From: an uncultured Collinsella sp.
Lineage (GTDB): Bacteria; Actinomycetota; Coriobacteriia; Coriobacteriales; Coriobacteriaceae
NCBI GenBank assembly: GCA_902494465.1
Contig: CABUTH010000138.1
Span: forward strand, 1-5,099
Reading direction: 5' to 3'
Length of the DNA: 5,099 nt
Of the stretch, positions 1-5,085 are shown piece after piece. A program made the translations under genes and the position numbers. The notes below the pieces were generated by a model. It did not search any database. It saw nothing but the letters and a program-made list of their open reading frames with translations, and was not told where the DNA came from. Numbering within the stretch: position 1 is the first letter of the stretch; each line of letters opens with the position of its first letter.

Positions 1-2114
1 AGCTTCTCGCGGTCGACAAAGAGATTGGGGGCAGCCGCGGTCCGGTCGCGCCCCGTGCCGGGTGCCTGTGCCTCGCAAGCACCCTGCGGACGCAGCTCCT
101 CCGCCGCGGGAACCTCGCGCACGAGCTCATCCCATGAGATGGCGCCGCCGCGCGGGCAGCGATTGCCCGTGACGTAAAGCGAGCCGTCGCCAAATGCCAC
201 GACCGCGCGCTGGCAGCGGTTGTTGCACCGACGGCAGGTAACGCCGCCGAACTCGCGATGCTCGAAGCGCTCCACGGCATCGAGCCCGATAAACGACGTG
301 CCGGCGTCGCCCTTGCGGCATTCCTCGCGCGCGAGCAGGGCGATACCGATAGCGCCCATCAGCCCCGGGTGGGGCACACGCGTGACGGGTTTGCCCAGAT
401 ACTGCTCGAATGCGCGCAGCACCGCGTCGTTTCGGAACGTGCCGCCCTGGACGACGACTTTGTCGCCCAGACGGTTGAGATTTGAAACGCGAATGACCTT
501 GGTGAACACGTTCTCGATAATCGAACGGCAGAGACCGGCCATGATGTCGCCCGGACCCTTACCGCGCCGCTGCTCGGAAACGACGCTGCTGTTCATGAAC
601 ACCGTGCAGCGGCTGCCGAGAACGGCGGGGGCTTTGGACGAAAATGCCTCGGTCGCGATATCCTCAACGGCTATTCCGAGGTTTTTGGCAAAACCCTCGA
701 GGAACGAGCCGCAGCCCGCAGAGCACGCCTCGTTGACGACGATATCGGTCAGCACGCCGTGGTTGAGCCAGATGGCCTTCATATCCTGTCCGCCGATGTC
801 GAGCACGAAGGTCGCATCGGGAACGCATGCGCACGCGGCGCGGGCGTGCGCGACCGTCTCGACCGTATGGTAGTCGGCGTGGAACGCGCGCGCGAAAAGC
901 TCCTCGCCGTATCCCGTGGTGCCCACGGCATCGATCGCAAGCGTGACTCCCGCTGTCTCCCAGCGGTTCTTCAAGCTGACAAGACCCTGTTGGGCGACGT
1001 CGAGCGGTCTGCCGTTATTAGACGCGTAGAACGAATCGACAAGCTCACCCGCCTCATCGACCAGGGCGAACTTGGTCGTCGTGCTCCCCGAATCGATACC
1101 GAGCGCCACACGCACCGTCTCTCCGGGCGCATACGCATCCGGACCCTTTGCCGGCGTCTCTTTGCCATGGCGTGCCGTAAAATCCGCCTGCTCGGCAGGT
1201 GTGGCAAAAAAGGGCTGGGCAAGACGTCCCTCCCCGCTTGCGGGCGCGACCGTCTCGAGCTTATCCAGCCGGACAAAAGCGTCGGGAAGGTCGATCGGTT
1301 GGGACGATGCGAACATGTCGGTCAGCGACAGGGCGGCACCGCGCGCGACCATGATCTGCGGATCGCGCGGGACGATAACCTGATCGTCCGATAGATTCAG
1401 TTGCTCCCGGAACACGCGGACCAGTGTGGGGTTGTAGGCGAGCGTACCGCCCTCGAAGATTACCGGCGGCTCGATGTCGATACCCTGGGCCAGACCGCCG
1501 ATCGTTTGGCGGGCGACCGCGTGAAGCGCCGAAAGCGCCAGGTCGGTGGCAGGAATGCCCTCGTTGAGCAGCGGCTGGATATCGGTCTTTGCGTACACGC
1601 CGCAGCGGCCCGAGACCTCGTGGACGGTCGTTCCCCGGCTTGCGAGCTGCTCGAACTCGCCCGATTCGGTGCCGACCCCCATGAGCTTTGCCATCTCGTC
1701 GATAAATGCACCGGTACCGCCTGCGCACGAGCCGTTCATGCGCATGTCGGCAACCTCGATGTCTCCCTTATCGTTGGTGCGGAAGAAGATCATCTTGGCG
1801 TCTTGGCCGCCCAGCTCGATGGCGCAGCGCGTCTGCGGATAGAACCTGCTGATCGCGAGCGCGTTGGCGACCACCTCCTGAACGTACGAGGCGCCCAGCG
1901 CGGTCGCGATATCGCGCGCACCCGAGCCGGTCACCGCAACGCGCAGCGACTCATGGGGAAAGCGCTCGGCGAGCTCGCCGAGCATGGCGCGCACGCTCGC
2001 TGTCTGACACGCCCCGTGGCGGCGATATCCCCACCACGCCTCGGTCATATCCTCGTGCATCGCGTAAACTTTGGTCGTCGTCGACCCTACGTCCAGTCCT
2101 ACTAGCAACGCCAT
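1..2114 (-). CDS. Acyl-CoA dehydratase activase, long form with tandem BcrAD/BadFG ATPase domains (5'-end of gene; C-terminus outside window)
   Basis: The frame is open from the ATG at 2112-2114 to the window edge: 704 codons and no stop, so the gene is partial. Two ASKHA-fold ATPase domains of the BadF/BadG/BcrA/BcrD family lie in tandem. Domain 1 (about 3-265) has the phosphate loop DVGSTTTK at 8-15, ELGGQD at 100-105 and probable Fe-S ligands C130 (SCAGGTGAF) and C171 (GRCGVY). Domain 2 (about 336-597) repeats this with DSGSTTTK at 341-348, DIGGQD at 439-444, C464 (ACSAGCGSF) and C503 (SRCTVF). A Cys cluster follows (C627, C630, C634, C653), then PNLFVDREK at 696-704, which resembles the start of a DUF2229 region. 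In the family, a homodimeric activase carries a 4Fe-4S cluster and couples ATP hydrolysis to one-electron reduction of a 2-hydroxyacyl-CoA dehydratase or benzoyl-CoA reductase-type partner. Relatives of this layout are usually about 1400 residues, so roughly half is visible. A Shine-Dalgarno GGAG lies four bases before the ATG. The family call is firm; the substrate is unknown. Confidence 0.93.
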   Translation of the reverse strand, partial: MALLVGLDVGSTTTKVYAMHEDMTEAWWGYRRHGACQTASVRAMLGELAERFPHESLRVAVTGSGARDIATALGASYVQEVVANALAISRFYPQTRCAIELGGQDAKMIFFRTNDKGDIEVADMRMNGSCAGGTGAFIDEMAKLMGVGTESGEFEQLASRGTTVHEVSGRCGVYAKTDIQPLLNEGIPATDLALSALHAVARQTIGGLAQGIDIEPPVIFEGGTLAYNPTLVRVFREQLNLSDDQVIVPRDPQIMVARGAALSLTDMFASSQPIDLPDAFVRLDKLETVAPASGEGRLAQPFFATPAEQADFTARHGKETPAKGPDAYAPGETVRVALGIDSGSTTTKFALVDEAGELVDSFYASNNGRPLDVAQQGLVSLKNRWETAGVTLAIDAVGTTGYGEELFARAFHADYHTVETVAHARAACACVPDATFVLDIGGQDMKAIWLNHGVLTDIVVNEACSAGCGSFLEGFAKNLGIAVEDIATEAFSSKAPAVLGSRCTVFMNSSVVSEQRRGKGPGDIMAGLCRSIIENVFTKVIRVSNLNRLGDKVVVQGGTFRNDAVLRAFEQYLGKPVTRVPHPGLMGAIGIALLAREECRKGDAGTSFIGLDAVERFEHREFGGVTCRRCNNRCQRAVVAFGDGSLYVTGNRCPRGGAISWDELVREVPAAEELRPQGACEAQAPGTGRDRTAAAPNLFVDREK

Positions 2115-2118
2115 AATG

Positions 2119-2127
2119 CTCCGTCTC
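2119..2127 (-). promoter_or_regulatory. Ribosome binding site of the activase gene
   Basis: On the minus strand GAGACGGAG ends four bases before the ATG at 2114. The spacing is a little short but usable. It supports this ATG over the out-of-frame ATG at 2131-2133, which has no comparable purine-rich site and opens only a 60-codon frame lacking family similarity. Confidence 0.6.
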
Positions 2128-2146
2128 TCGCATTTTTCCCGCTAGA

Positions 2147-2173
2147 GATATACCACTCTACATAATACAACAG
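2147..2173 (-). promoter_or_regulatory. Candidate promoter of the activase gene
   Basis: On the minus strand an extended -10 element TGGTATATC (TGn plus TATATC at 2147-2152) lies 15 bases after a -35-like CTGTTG at 2168-2173. This would start transcription near 2140 and give a leader of about 25 nt. The -35 box is formed by one half of the 21-bp palindrome, so a protein bound there would block polymerase. An alternative is GTTTAA at 2184-2189 with TATTAT at 2162-2167 (16-base spacing), which would place the palindrome in its spacer. A smaller dyad, TAGAG and CTCTA at 2143-2147 and 2156-2160, brackets the first -10 box. Inference from motif matching only. Confidence 0.45.
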
Positions 2174-2184
2174 ACTGTTGTATT
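2164..2184. promoter_or_regulatory. Perfect 21-bp palindrome, probable operator of the activase gene
   Basis: The arms AATACAACAG (2164-2173) and CTGTTGTATT (2175-2184) are exact reverse complements around one central base, A2174. Its A/T-rich composition stands out in a GC-rich window, and it overlaps both candidate promoters of the activase gene, 50 to 70 bp upstream of the start codon. The size and symmetry fit a dimeric helix-turn-helix repressor such as a TetR- or MarR-type protein, but no regulator gene is in the window and the cognate factor is unknown. It lacks a following U-tract in either direction, so it is not a terminator. Confidence 0.7.
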
Positions 2185-2196
2185 TAAACTCCGTAT

Positions 2197-2229
2197 AAAA
2201 AGCGGCTGCCGAAACGCTTCAGCAGCCGC
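2197..2229 (-). terminator. Intrinsic terminator downstream of the DUF2798 gene
   Basis: Read on the minus strand, GCGGCTGC and GCAGCCGC (2222-2229 and 2202-2209) form an 8-bp stem. A 1x1 mismatch, three further pairs (GAA/TTC) and a 4-nt loop complete it. Five T residues (2197-2201) follow directly. The position, 167 nt after the DUF2798 stop codon and just before the activase promoter region, separates the two genes into different transcription units. Confidence 0.9.
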
Positions 2230-2395
2230 CGAATGCACCAACAGATTGTTCTGCGCGCTAGCACGTCGGGCAACGGAGCAGCACGGGCCCTCCGGTCATG
2301 CGCACCGCTCACGCCCGCGATGTCGCCGAGAGAGCTATCCACGCTTAGGGCTCCAACCAAGCAAGTCGCCCGCGCTCAGCAGATCCCTAAGCGAG
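2230..2395 (-). other. GC-rich 3'-untranslated stretch with nested dyads, no gene seen
   Basis: This lies between the DUF2798 stop codon and its terminator. No frame here gives a recognisable protein; the only minus-strand ATG (2297-2299) opens a peptide of about a dozen codons without a good ribosome binding site. Two dyads are visible: the long-loop pair at 2342-2350/2385-2393 and a short one (CGGAG at 2274-2278, CTCCG at 2290-2294). It could be a plain 3'UTR or a 3'UTR-derived small RNA ending at the terminator. The sequence alone does not decide. Confidence 0.35.
2342..2393. repeat. Inverted repeat with 9-bp perfect arms after the DUF2798 gene
   Basis: CGCTTAGGG (2342-2350) and CCCTAAGCG (2385-2393) are exact reverse complements with 34 bases between them. 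On the minus strand the stem can be extended by AGCT (2394-2397) pairing with AGCT beyond a 5-nt bulge, so the structure would start at the stop codon of the DUF2798 gene. No U-tract follows, so it is not an intrinsic terminator by itself. Confidence 0.55.
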
Positions 2396-2944
2396 CTACT
2401 CGCACTCAGGAGCCATAGCCTGCTCCAAGAGCTCGGCATGCTCCTCCTCGAAAACCGTCCCCACAGGGAAGGCGCGACGGAAGACGAAGCGGGAAATCGG
2501 ACCGGCTACCAAAAGGTTCCACGGCAGCGCCATCACAAAATTATGCGGGATGTTGATCATCCAGATCGCGGGCACGGAATACAGGTTCGCAAGGATGCCG
2601 CCGGGCATGTGCGTCAGACCCTCACAGGCGCCGTACAGCGACATGATGATGACCATGGGAACGACCATGCAGGAGCTGACGGCGAGCGTCATGGCAAGTG
2701 GCGAGCTCTTGCCCGGCGTGACCAAGTACTTAAAGGCGAAACCCTTGGCGAGCGGGCTGGCGACGAACCAGTCGCAGCACATGGCAAAAATGTAGGCAAC
2801 GGGGAAGCCGAGCCACGCAGTGGCAACGACCTCGCCGTTGATGGCCCCGTGCTGCAGGGCAACGTTGTAGATGCTCATCCAGAGCACCATGCAAAAGCAC
2901 ATGATAAAGGTGAACAGCAGGCTCTCTCGTTTGTTGATAGGCAT
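2396..2944 (-). CDS. DUF2798-family integral membrane protein with internal duplication
   Basis: The product is 182 residues, with about four predicted membrane segments near 9-30, 38-62, 82-107 and 121-150. The region around 134-152 (HNFVMALPWNLLVAGPISR) is the recognisable DUF2798 signature. The first half (about 9-70, ending FVASPLAKGF) looks like a diverged copy of the second (about 82-160, ending LLVAGPISRFVFRRAF), so two DUF2798-like hairpins are fused in tandem. The C-terminal tail (165-182) is acidic and soluble. The biochemical role is unknown for the family. The start chosen is the ATG at 2942-2944, with AGAGAGGA eleven bases upstream; an in-frame TTG at 3002-3004 would add 20 unconvincing residues and lies inside a terminator stem. 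The gene appears monocistronic, with terminator hairpins on both sides. Confidence 0.82.
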   Translation of the reverse strand: MPINKRESLLFTFIMCFCMVLWMSIYNVALQHGAINGEVVATAWLGFPVAYIFAMCCDWFVASPLAKGFAFKYLVTPGKSSPLAMTLAVSSCMVVPMVIIMSLYGACEGLTHMPGGILANLYSVPAIWMINIPHNFVMALPWNLLVAGPISRFVFRRAFPVGTVFEEEHAELLEQAMAPECE

Positions 2945-2955
2945 AAAGGGCAGAT

Positions 2956-2963
2956 TCCTCTCT
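2956..2963 (-). promoter_or_regulatory. Ribosome binding site deciding the DUF2798 start
   Basis: AGAGAGGA on the minus strand, eleven bases before the ATG at 2944, favours that start over the upstream in-frame TTG at 3004. The spacing is slightly long. Confidence 0.6.
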
Positions 2964-2988
2964 GTGTTGTACCGCGGCGCCACGCAAC

Positions 2989-3039
2989 AAAAACGGGCGG
3001 GCAAGATGGAGCTGTTGGGACTTCATCTCGCCCGCCCGT
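2989..3039 (-). terminator. Strong intrinsic terminator hairpin in the leader of the DUF2798 gene
   Basis: Bases 2993-3011 pair with 3021-3039 over 19 positions. The outer ten pairs are nearly all G-C (ACGGGCGGGC), one pair is G-U in the minus-strand RNA, one is a C/A mismatch, and the loop is 9 nt. On the minus strand the stem is followed by TTTTTGTTG, so the polarity is minus. It stands about 216 nt after the exporter stop codon and only 45 nt before the DUF2798 start codon. It may end the exporter transcript, or, if the DUF2798 promoter is upstream of it, act as a leader attenuator. The 45-nt gap offers only a weak promoter (TTTTTG, 16 bases, TACAAC), which keeps both readings open. Confidence 0.85.
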
Positions 3040-3129
3040 GTTACGCGCGTCTGCGACTACTTATGTGGTGGAACTACCCTAACACGAACGGCGCGCGCTT
3101 CGTAAGCGTTGAGTTTGTGGAGATGCAGG
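3040..3129. other. Intergenic spacer with possible weak minus-strand promoter
   Basis: No gene is seen here. On the minus strand, TGTTAGGGT contains an extended -10-like TAGGGT, but no good -35 sits at the right distance. A short hairpin, CGCTT and AAGCG around a 3-nt loop (3096-3108), is also present. If the promoter is real, its transcript would pass through the terminator hairpin at 2989-3039 before reaching the DUF2798 gene. Confidence 0.25.
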
Positions 3130-3229
3130 GCACCAAAACCCCCGACCCCATAAGTTGCGGTGGAATACGGACTGTTTTGACCCTTTAAGCAACAATTCAG
3201 TCCCTATTTCACCGCAACTCATTTGGTGC
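3130..3229. repeat. Large interrupted inverted repeat (MITE/REP-like) downstream of the exporter gene
   Basis: The ends GCACCAA (3130-3136) and TTGGTGC (3223-3229) are exact inverted repeats. Inside them, 3150-3174 pairs with 3198-3222 over 25 positions with only two mismatches and one G-T pair (core AGTTGCGGTG; inner end GGACTG/CAGTCC), around a 23-nt loop. The left arm carries a 13-nt C-rich insert (3137-3149) absent from the right. Such a long symmetric element between genes resembles a miniature non-autonomous mobile element or a REP pair. It could also fold in the exporter mRNA 3' end. No transposase or target duplication is seen. Confidence 0.7.
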
Positions 3230-3255
3230 AAAGTAACCTGTCCCCCTTGTACCAA
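3223..3255. repeat. REP-like palindrome with GGGGAC core touching the exporter stop codon
   Basis: TTGGTGCAA (3223-3231) and TTGTACCAA (3247-3255) are inverted repeats with only the central pair mismatched. They enclose AAGTAACCTGTCCCCC, which reads as GGGGACAGGTTACTT on the minus strand. A GGGGAC core flanked by short arms is a form I associate with REP sequences mobilised by RAYT (REP-associated tyrosine) transposases; this is recollection, not a search. The element begins at the base next to the TAA of the exporter gene and shares its TTGGTGC arm with the neighbouring larger repeat. Confidence 0.6.
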
Positions 3256-4824
3256 TTAGCTGGTGTGGCGCCAGCGAGGGTCGGTGAGCGTACGCGCCAC
3301 ACCCAGTCCAACGGGCAGAAACGCTACGATGAGCACTGCGCGCACAAACCAGCCGAGCATATTGACCGTGTCGAAGGTGCACATGTAATACATCGAGCGA
3401 TACAGATACAAGCCCGGCACCATAATGACAATCGAAGGCACCGTGAGGGCGATGCGCGGGTAGGTGAGCTTGACTTCAGCCAAGCTTGCGAGCAGCCCCG
3501 ATACCAGCGCGCCGATAAACGCTGCTGCCTCGGGAGGCATTCCCGTGCTGAGGCCCAGGAAGGGAATCATCGTCGGCGCATCGACAAGGGTCAGACGCAG
3601 GGTATTGGACACGGCGCCGATCAACCCAGCTGCCGCGGCCATCTTTACCGGGCTGTTGAACATCACCGAGAAGCCGAATACGCCAACGAAGCTCATCACC
3701 ACGCGCAGGAGCGTAAGGGCAAGCGGCGAAAGGCCCAGTGGGGCAAAGTCGTCCGGCGCCAGGCCAACACACTCGGCAACCATCCAACCTACGAGGGTCG
3801 CCATCACAATAATCGATACGGCATATGAAAGGCGCTCGATACCGCTTCGCATGTCGAGCTTAGCGATGTCGAGGCCTGCCGTAATGAGTGGAAAGCCGGG
3901 AATCACAAAGAGCATGGCGCCGATATAGCCTTCTTGGTGCGACATTGCCCCCGGTATGACCTGGCCAAGGCCGAGCAATGCCAGCAGATACGAAACGCAA
4001 GCGAGCGCAACGCCGGTCGTCAGCGCGCTGAACTGACCAAGGCCTTGCTTGAGAATATGGGAGCGGGCAAAGTTGCCGACACCCGCGCCCACGAACGCGC
4101 AGGCCATCTCGATAGGGCCGCCGCCGAGCAAAAAGACGAAGGCGCCGCAAGCACAGGCTGCCGCAAGGCCCTGTTGCCAGGGAGAGTAATCAGGCTTTGA
4201 GCTCTCAACGGTCCTGAGCATCTCGTGATACTCGTGTACCGTGAAGCGACGACCATAGGTCTCGATTTCCTTGAGGAAACTCTCCATCATCCAAATGCGA
4301 TGGGTATTGACTCCCGTTGTGGGCAGGCTGACAACCTCGTTAAAGCAGTGGCCATCTTCGATGCAAGTGCACTCAAACGACAGAAGACTCAGGTCGACGT
4401 GAATCGTGACGCCGAGTACGGCAGCAACACGATTCATGGTATCGCGCACGCGCCAGGCACCTGTTCCGCTTGCCAGCATAAGCATGCCGGTGCGGCAGAT
4501 GATGGATGACTTATCGGTGAGTGGCGCATCGACGGCAAGCTCATCGCCTGCCGTCACGATCTGGTGCCAGTCAGTTTTCATATGGAGCGCACCGGCACGA
4601 ACGCCGTGGTGCATGGGGGCTCTCGAAAGCAGCGAGTCAAGGCGCGAAGGCTGTGGGGGCTCCGCTGATCCGACCTCGTCCTCGTCGGGCTCTTCATCAA
4701 TAAGGTCGAAAGTATCGAGCGCCGCCGGCTCGCGACGGTCGATCAATTCCTCGTCCTCATCATCAAAGTAGTTGAACTGATCGAGCATGTCCTCTTCGAT
4801 TGCACGCTCGCTCGCGTCGTCCAT
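3256..4824 (-). CDS. thrE: ThrE-family threonine/serine exporter, fused two-domain form
   Basis: The 522-residue inner-membrane protein matches the ThrE family, which exports L-threonine and L-serine by proton antiport in Corynebacterium. Residues 1-60 are a highly acidic, low-complexity cytoplasmic extension rich in D and E. A soluble ThrE N-domain (about 105-210) has MLMLASGTGAWRVRDTM at 114-130. Membrane segments follow from about 215 to 350, including the conserved FVIPGFPLITAGLDI at 306-320. The second half (about 365-512) is ThrE_2-like, with PSIVIMVPGLYLYRSMYY at 463-480. Both halves, separate proteins in some bacteria, are fused here. The ATG at 4822-4824 is chosen because AGGAAGGGAG lies seven bases upstream; the in-frame ATG at 4857 and TTG at 4869 have no such site. 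The gene stands alone, with palindromic elements on both sides. Substrate specificity is inferred from the family. Confidence 0.92.
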   Translation of the reverse strand: MDDASERAIEEDMLDQFNYFDDEDEELIDRREPAALDTFDLIDEEPDEDEVGSAEPPQPSRLDSLLSRAPMHHGVRAGALHMKTDWHQIVTAGDELAVDAPLTDKSSIICRTGMLMLASGTGAWRVRDTMNRVAAVLGVTIHVDLSLLSFECTCIEDGHCFNEVVSLPTTGVNTHRIWMMESFLKEIETYGRRFTVHEYHEMLRTVESSKPDYSPWQQGLAAACACGAFVFLLGGGPIEMACAFVGAGVGNFARSHILKQGLGQFSALTTGVALACVSYLLALLGLGQVIPGAMSHQEGYIGAMLFVIPGFPLITAGLDIAKLDMRSGIERLSYAVSIIVMATLVGWMVAECVGLAPDDFAPLGLSPLALTLLRVVMSFVGVFGFSVMFNSPVKMAAAAGLIGAVSNTLRLTLVDAPTMIPFLGLSTGMPPEAAAFIGALVSGLLASLAEVKLTYPRIALTVPSIVIMVPGLYLYRSMYYMCTFDTVNMLGWFVRAVLIVAFLPVGLGVARTLTDPRWRHTS

Positions 4825-4831
4825 CCCGGTG

Positions 4832-4841
4832 CTCCCTTCCT
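4832..4841 (-). promoter_or_regulatory. Ribosome binding site deciding the exporter start
   Basis: AGGAAGGGAG on the minus strand, with a 7-base spacer to the ATG at 4824, is the best Shine-Dalgarno sequence in the window. It sets the start 11 codons after the alternative ATG at 4857. Confidence 0.8.
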
Positions 4842-4931
4842 GTCGACTAACCCCCATCCTAGGCAGCAACGGCTAAAGGAAACATAAAAGAGACGACTGT
4901 CATGCGAGCCATGTGCGCAATATCCGTTGGG

Positions 4932-4960
4932 TAGTCGTTTAAGAACGTCCCCAATGACTA
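4932..4960. repeat. Small GGGGAC-core palindrome upstream of the exporter gene
   Basis: TAGTCGTT (4932-4939) and AATGACTA (4953-4960) are inverted repeats with one mismatch, enclosing a 13-nt centre TAAGAACGTCCCC. On the minus strand this reads GGGGACGTTCTTA, another GGGGAC core. An alternative pairing exists between AGTCGT (4933-4938) and ACGACT (4893-4898). It resembles a REP-type repeat and is about 110-135 bp upstream of the exporter start. Confidence 0.5.
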
Positions 4961-4974
4961 CATCGATGTATTGG
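4951..4974. repeat. Palindrome TACATCGATGTA within CCAA/TTGG arms
   Basis: Bases 4959-4970 form a perfect 12-bp palindrome. CCAA (4951-4954) and TTGG (4971-4974) flank it, with four extra bases on the left. It lies between the GGGGAC repeat and the long hairpin, upstream of the exporter gene. It could be a protein-binding site or part of a composite repeat. Confidence 0.45.
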
Positions 4975-4986
4975 CAACGTCAGCGA

Positions 4987-5085
4987 GCGGGCCGCATTTG
5001 AGACAAGGTGACGTGAAACGAAAGGGCGCTGACCTTCTGGTCGCGCCCTTGAAGTTGAACGTCAGATTGTCCAAATGCGGCCCGC
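4987..5085. repeat. Long multi-segment hairpin element of about 99 nt
   Basis: The arms pair almost along their full length. 4987-5000 pairs with 5072-5085 (14 bp, GCGGGCCGCATTTG). After a one-base bulge, GACAA 5002-5006 pairs with 5067-5071; after a 2x2 internal loop, TGACGT 5009-5014 pairs with 5059-5064. After an asymmetric internal loop, AAGGGCGC 5022-5029 pairs with 5043-5050; after a bulged T, GACC 5031-5034 pairs with GGTC 5039-5042 around a TTCT tetraloop. No U-tract follows on either strand, so it is not an intrinsic terminator. A REP/MITE-type repeat or a structured RNA is possible. The minus strand also stays open in two frames across it, so read-through of an upstream gene end cannot be excluded. 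Confidence 0.7.

Noticed and set aside
759..2105. Two long plus-strand open frames (759-1394 and 1401-2105) opposite the activase gene
   Set aside because: Their products are rich in R, A, G and H with no recognisable domain. They are antisense shadows of a GC-rich gene whose minus-strand frame has clear ATPase motifs.
1951..2133. Minus-strand 60-codon frame starting at 2133, overlapping the activase start
   Set aside because: It is out of frame with the activase, has no good ribosome binding site and yields an arginine- and aspartate-rich peptide. The activase start has the better-placed GGAG.
2246..3082. Plus-strand frame of 278 codons across the DUF2798 gene
   Set aside because: The translation is low-complexity, rich in H, R and D, and crosses a terminator and the opposite coding region. 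The minus-strand membrane protein explains the sequence better.
3130..3229. Large inverted repeat as the intrinsic terminator of the exporter gene
   Set aside because: On the minus strand the stem is followed by a G-rich stretch and only four T residues about 12 bases later, so it lacks the usual terminator geometry. The hairpin at 2989-3039 fits better.
2115..3255. CRISPR array, tRNA or riboswitch in the intergenic spacers
   Set aside because: The dyads are different from one another and not regularly spaced, no cloverleaf is visible and no known aptamer consensus was recognised.
3223..3828. Plus-strand frame of 201 codons opposite the exporter gene
   Set aside because: The product is rich in H, R and Q without hydrophobic core or motif, and the opposite strand carries conserved ThrE motifs.
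4858..4986. A defined -35/-10 promoter for the exporter gene
   Set aside because: Weak -10-like hexamers (TATGTT, GATATT) are present on the minus strand, but none has a convincing -35 at normal spacing, so no promoter is annotated.
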